From Kerstersia gyiorum (GTDB lineage Bacteria > Pseudomonadota > Gammaproteobacteria > Burkholderiales > Burkholderiaceae_B): a stretch of 64,000 nucleotides of DNA. Numbering within the stretch: position 1 is the stretch's first letter; each line of letters begins with the position of its first letter. Shown here piece by piece: positions 62,302-64,000 of the stretch. The position numbers were made by a program, and so were the translations under genes. The stretch covers positions 1,116,001 to 1,180,000 of the forward strand of contig NZ_SGWZ01000001.1 in the NCBI RefSeq assembly GCF_004216755.1. The letters run 5' to 3'. The notes below the pieces were generated by a model. The model worked only from the letters and a program-made list of their open reading frames with translations, made no database searches and was not told the origin of the DNA.

Positions 62302-64000
62302 TCAGCCGACGACGTTGACCAGTTTGCCCGGCACGACGATCACGCGCTTGGGCTGGCGGCCTTCCAGGTAGCGGACGACGGCTTCGTGGCTGGTAGCGGT
62401 TTGCTCGATGGATTCCTTGCTGGCGCCATTGGGCACGCTCAGGCTGCCGCGCAGCTTGCCGTTGACCTGCAGCATGAGTTCGATCTCGTCTGCGACCAGG
62501 GCCTGTTCGTCGACCAGGGGCCAGGGCGCGTCGAGCAGGTCGCCCAGCTTGGCGGCATAGCCCAGTTCGTTCCAGAGGTTCCAGGTAACGTGAGGGACCA
62601 CCGGGTAGAGCACGCGCACCAGGATACCCAGCACTTCCGCCTGGGCGGCATGCGCTGCCGGGGTATCGGGCAACTCGGCGCTGTCGATGACGTTCAGCAT
62701 CTTCATGCAGGCCGACACCACGGTGTTGTACTGGATGCGGCTGTAATCGTAGTCTGCCTGCTTGAGCAGGGCGTAGATTTCGCGGCGCAGTTCCTTGACG
62801 GGCTTGTCCGCGCCTTGCCAGTCCGGGGCAGCGACGGCCAGACCCTGGGCCACGGAGGCTTGCAGGCGATGGGCCACGGACCACAGGCGGCGCAGGAATC
62901 GGTTGGCGCCTTCAACGCCGGCTTCCGACCATTCGAGCGTCTGCTCGGGCGGGCTGGCGAACATCACGAACAGGCGGGCAGTGTCGGCGCCCTGGCTGTC
63001 GATCAGCGATTGCGGGTCGACGCCGTTGTTCTTGGACTTGGACATGGTGCCCACGCCGCCATAGTCGATGTGGCTGTCATCCGCCTTCAAGCGAGCGCCG
63101 GTGATGGAACCCTTGGCGTCGTAGACGTTTTCGACTTCTTCCGGCCAGAAGTATTCGATGCCGCCGCGTTCATTGCGGCGCGAATAGATGTGGTTCAGCA
63201 CCATGCCCTGGCACAGCAGGCGGGTGAAGGGTTCGTCGAATTTGACGAGATCCATGTCGCGCATCACGCGGGTCCAGAAGCGCGCATACAGCAGGTGCAG
63301 CACAGCGTGCTCGATGCCGCCGATGTATTGATCCATCGGCATCCAGTAGTCATTGCGGGCATCCACCATCGCCTGATCGTTGCCGGGCGAGGTATAGCGC
63401 ATGAAATACCAGGACGAATCCACGAAGGTGTCCATGGTGTCTGTTTCGCGGCGCGACGCCTTGCCGCATTTGGGGCAGCTGCACTTCAGGAAGGCTTCGT
63501 CGCTGGCCAGCGGGTTGCCGCTGCCGTCCGGGATCAGGTGTTCGGGCAGCACCACCGGCAGGTCCTGTTCGGGAACCGGCACCGGGCCGCAATCCGGGCA
63601 GTGGATGATGGGGATGGGGGTGCCCCAGTAACGCTGGCGCGAAATGCCCCAGTCGCGCAGGCGGTAGGTGATGCGCTTTTCGCCCAGGCCGAGGGCGGCG
63701 AGATCATTGGCGATGGCATCCACGGCAGCGGCAGAACTCAGGTTGTCGTACTTGCCGGAATTGACGGTCAGACCGCTTTGCTTGTCGCCATACCAGTCCT
63801 GCCAGGCCTGGTCGGAGAATTCCTTGCCTTCGAGCGCGATGACCTGGCGGATGGGCAACTGGTATTTCAGCGCAAAGGCAAAGTCGCGTTCGTCGTGCGC
63901 GGGCACGCCCATGACGGCGCCATCGCCATAGCTCATCAGCACGTAGTTGCCGACCCAGACCGGCACCTGCGCGCCAGTCAGCGGGTGGATGACGCTCAGG
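62302..64000 (-). CDS. leuS: Leucyl-tRNA synthetase, C-terminal part
   Basis: About 566 residues are visible and the frame runs off the window edge, so the N-terminal catalytic part and most of the editing domain are missing. Seen are [27 protein letters not shown] and [11 protein letters not shown] of the editing domain, and [18 protein letters not shown]. The [11 protein letters not shown] loop has Thr in the first position in place of the usual Lys of KMSKS. A C-terminal anticodon/LeuRS domain with [16 protein letters not shown] follows. The gene charges tRNA-Leu. Confidence 0.97.
   Translation of the reverse strand, partial: LSVIHPLTGAQVPVWVGNYVLMSYGDGAVMGVPAHDERDFAFALKYQLPIRQVIALEGKEFSDQAWQDWYGDKQSGLTVNSGKYDNLSSAAAVDAIANDLAALGLGEKRITYRLRDWGISRQRYWGTPIPIIHCPDCGPVPVPEQDLPVVLPEHLIPDGSGNPLASDEAFLKCSCPKCGKASRRETDTMDTFVDSSWYFMRYTSPGNDQAMVDARNDYWMPMDQYIGGIEHAVLHLLYARFWTRVMRDMDLVKFDEPFTRLLCQGMVLNHIYSRRNERGGIEYFWPEEVENVYDAKGSITGARLKADDSHIDYGGVGTMSKSKNNGVDPQSLIDSQGADTARLFVMFASPPEQTLEWSEAGVEGANRFLRRLWSVAHRLQASVAQGLAVAAPDWQGADKPVKELRREIYALLKQADYDYSRIQYNTVVSACMKMLNVIDSAELPDTPAAHAAQAEVLGILVRVLYPVVPHVTWNLWNELGYAAKLGDLLDAPWPLVDEQALVADEIELMLQVNGKLRGSLSVPNGASKESIEQTATSHEAVVRYLEGRQPKRVIVVPGKLVNVVG

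Overview
The window is a high-GC bacterial chromosome segment. Gene content and order (leuS-lptE-holA-proA, pyrG-eno-ftsB, pepA-holC divergent from lptF, a CysB-type regulator, an ETF-ubiquinone oxidoreductase, prpC/prpD beside a ScfR-type regulator) point to a betaproteobacterium of the Alcaligenaceae (Bordetella/Achromobacter/Kerstersia-like). The genus cannot be fixed from sequence alone. No rRNA, tRNA, CRISPR array or complete mobile element was seen.

Layout. (1) 1-4063: the 3' end of a TonB-dependent receptor followed by a large PKD/Ig-like lipoprotein. (2) 4128-9606: 2-methylcitrate (propionate) pathway, with a ScfR regulator divergent from prpC-prpD and an ICL/PEP-mutase family lyase. 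(3) 9637-23562: a 14-kb minus-strand block of thirteen genes, from a GntR regulator to a 2-oxoglutarate semialdehyde dehydrogenase. It encodes a DHDPS-family enzyme, an ABC importer, an enolase-superfamily dehydratase, a lactonase, a uronate dehydrogenase, an aldose epimerase, an IlvD/EDD dehydratase and an RraA-like protein. Together these read as a non-phosphorylating oxidative route from uronic acids or aldoses to 2-oxoglutarate. The promoter at about 23.7 kb carries two GntR-type operators 21 bp apart, either side of the -35 box. (4) 24112-31092: a FadN-like beta-oxidation enzyme, then FecI, FecR and a second TonB-dependent receptor with a signalling domain. (5) 31265-44645: mainly housekeeping genes (BI-1-like protein, holC, pepA, lptF, cysB-like, a DUF2325 protein, an NlpC/P60 lipoprotein, a GlcG/HbpS protein, ETF-QO, a two-subunit CoA-transferase, aminopeptidase P, a small lipoprotein). 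(6) 45021-48519: pyrG, eno, ftsB. (7) 48.6-52.6 kb: a less tidy accessory patch with a decayed IS256-family transposase, a TetR regulator, a DMT transporter, a TadE-like protein and a truncated polysaccharide deacetylase. (8) 52707-64000: hslO, a gamma-carbonic anhydrase, a degenerate AMP-ligase homologue, an LpxH-like phosphoesterase, an RlmL-like rRNA methyltransferase with six tandem 40-residue Arg-rich repeats, then proA, holA, lptE and the 3' part of leuS.

The items most worth a second look are the oxidative sugar-acid operon and its paired operators, the receptor/PKD-lipoprotein pair, the repeat-extended rRNA methyltransferase, and the AMP-ligase homologue that lacks its ATP-binding and lysine motifs. 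Promoter, operator and terminator calls were made by eye. Family assignments rest on recognised motifs and gene order, not on database searches.
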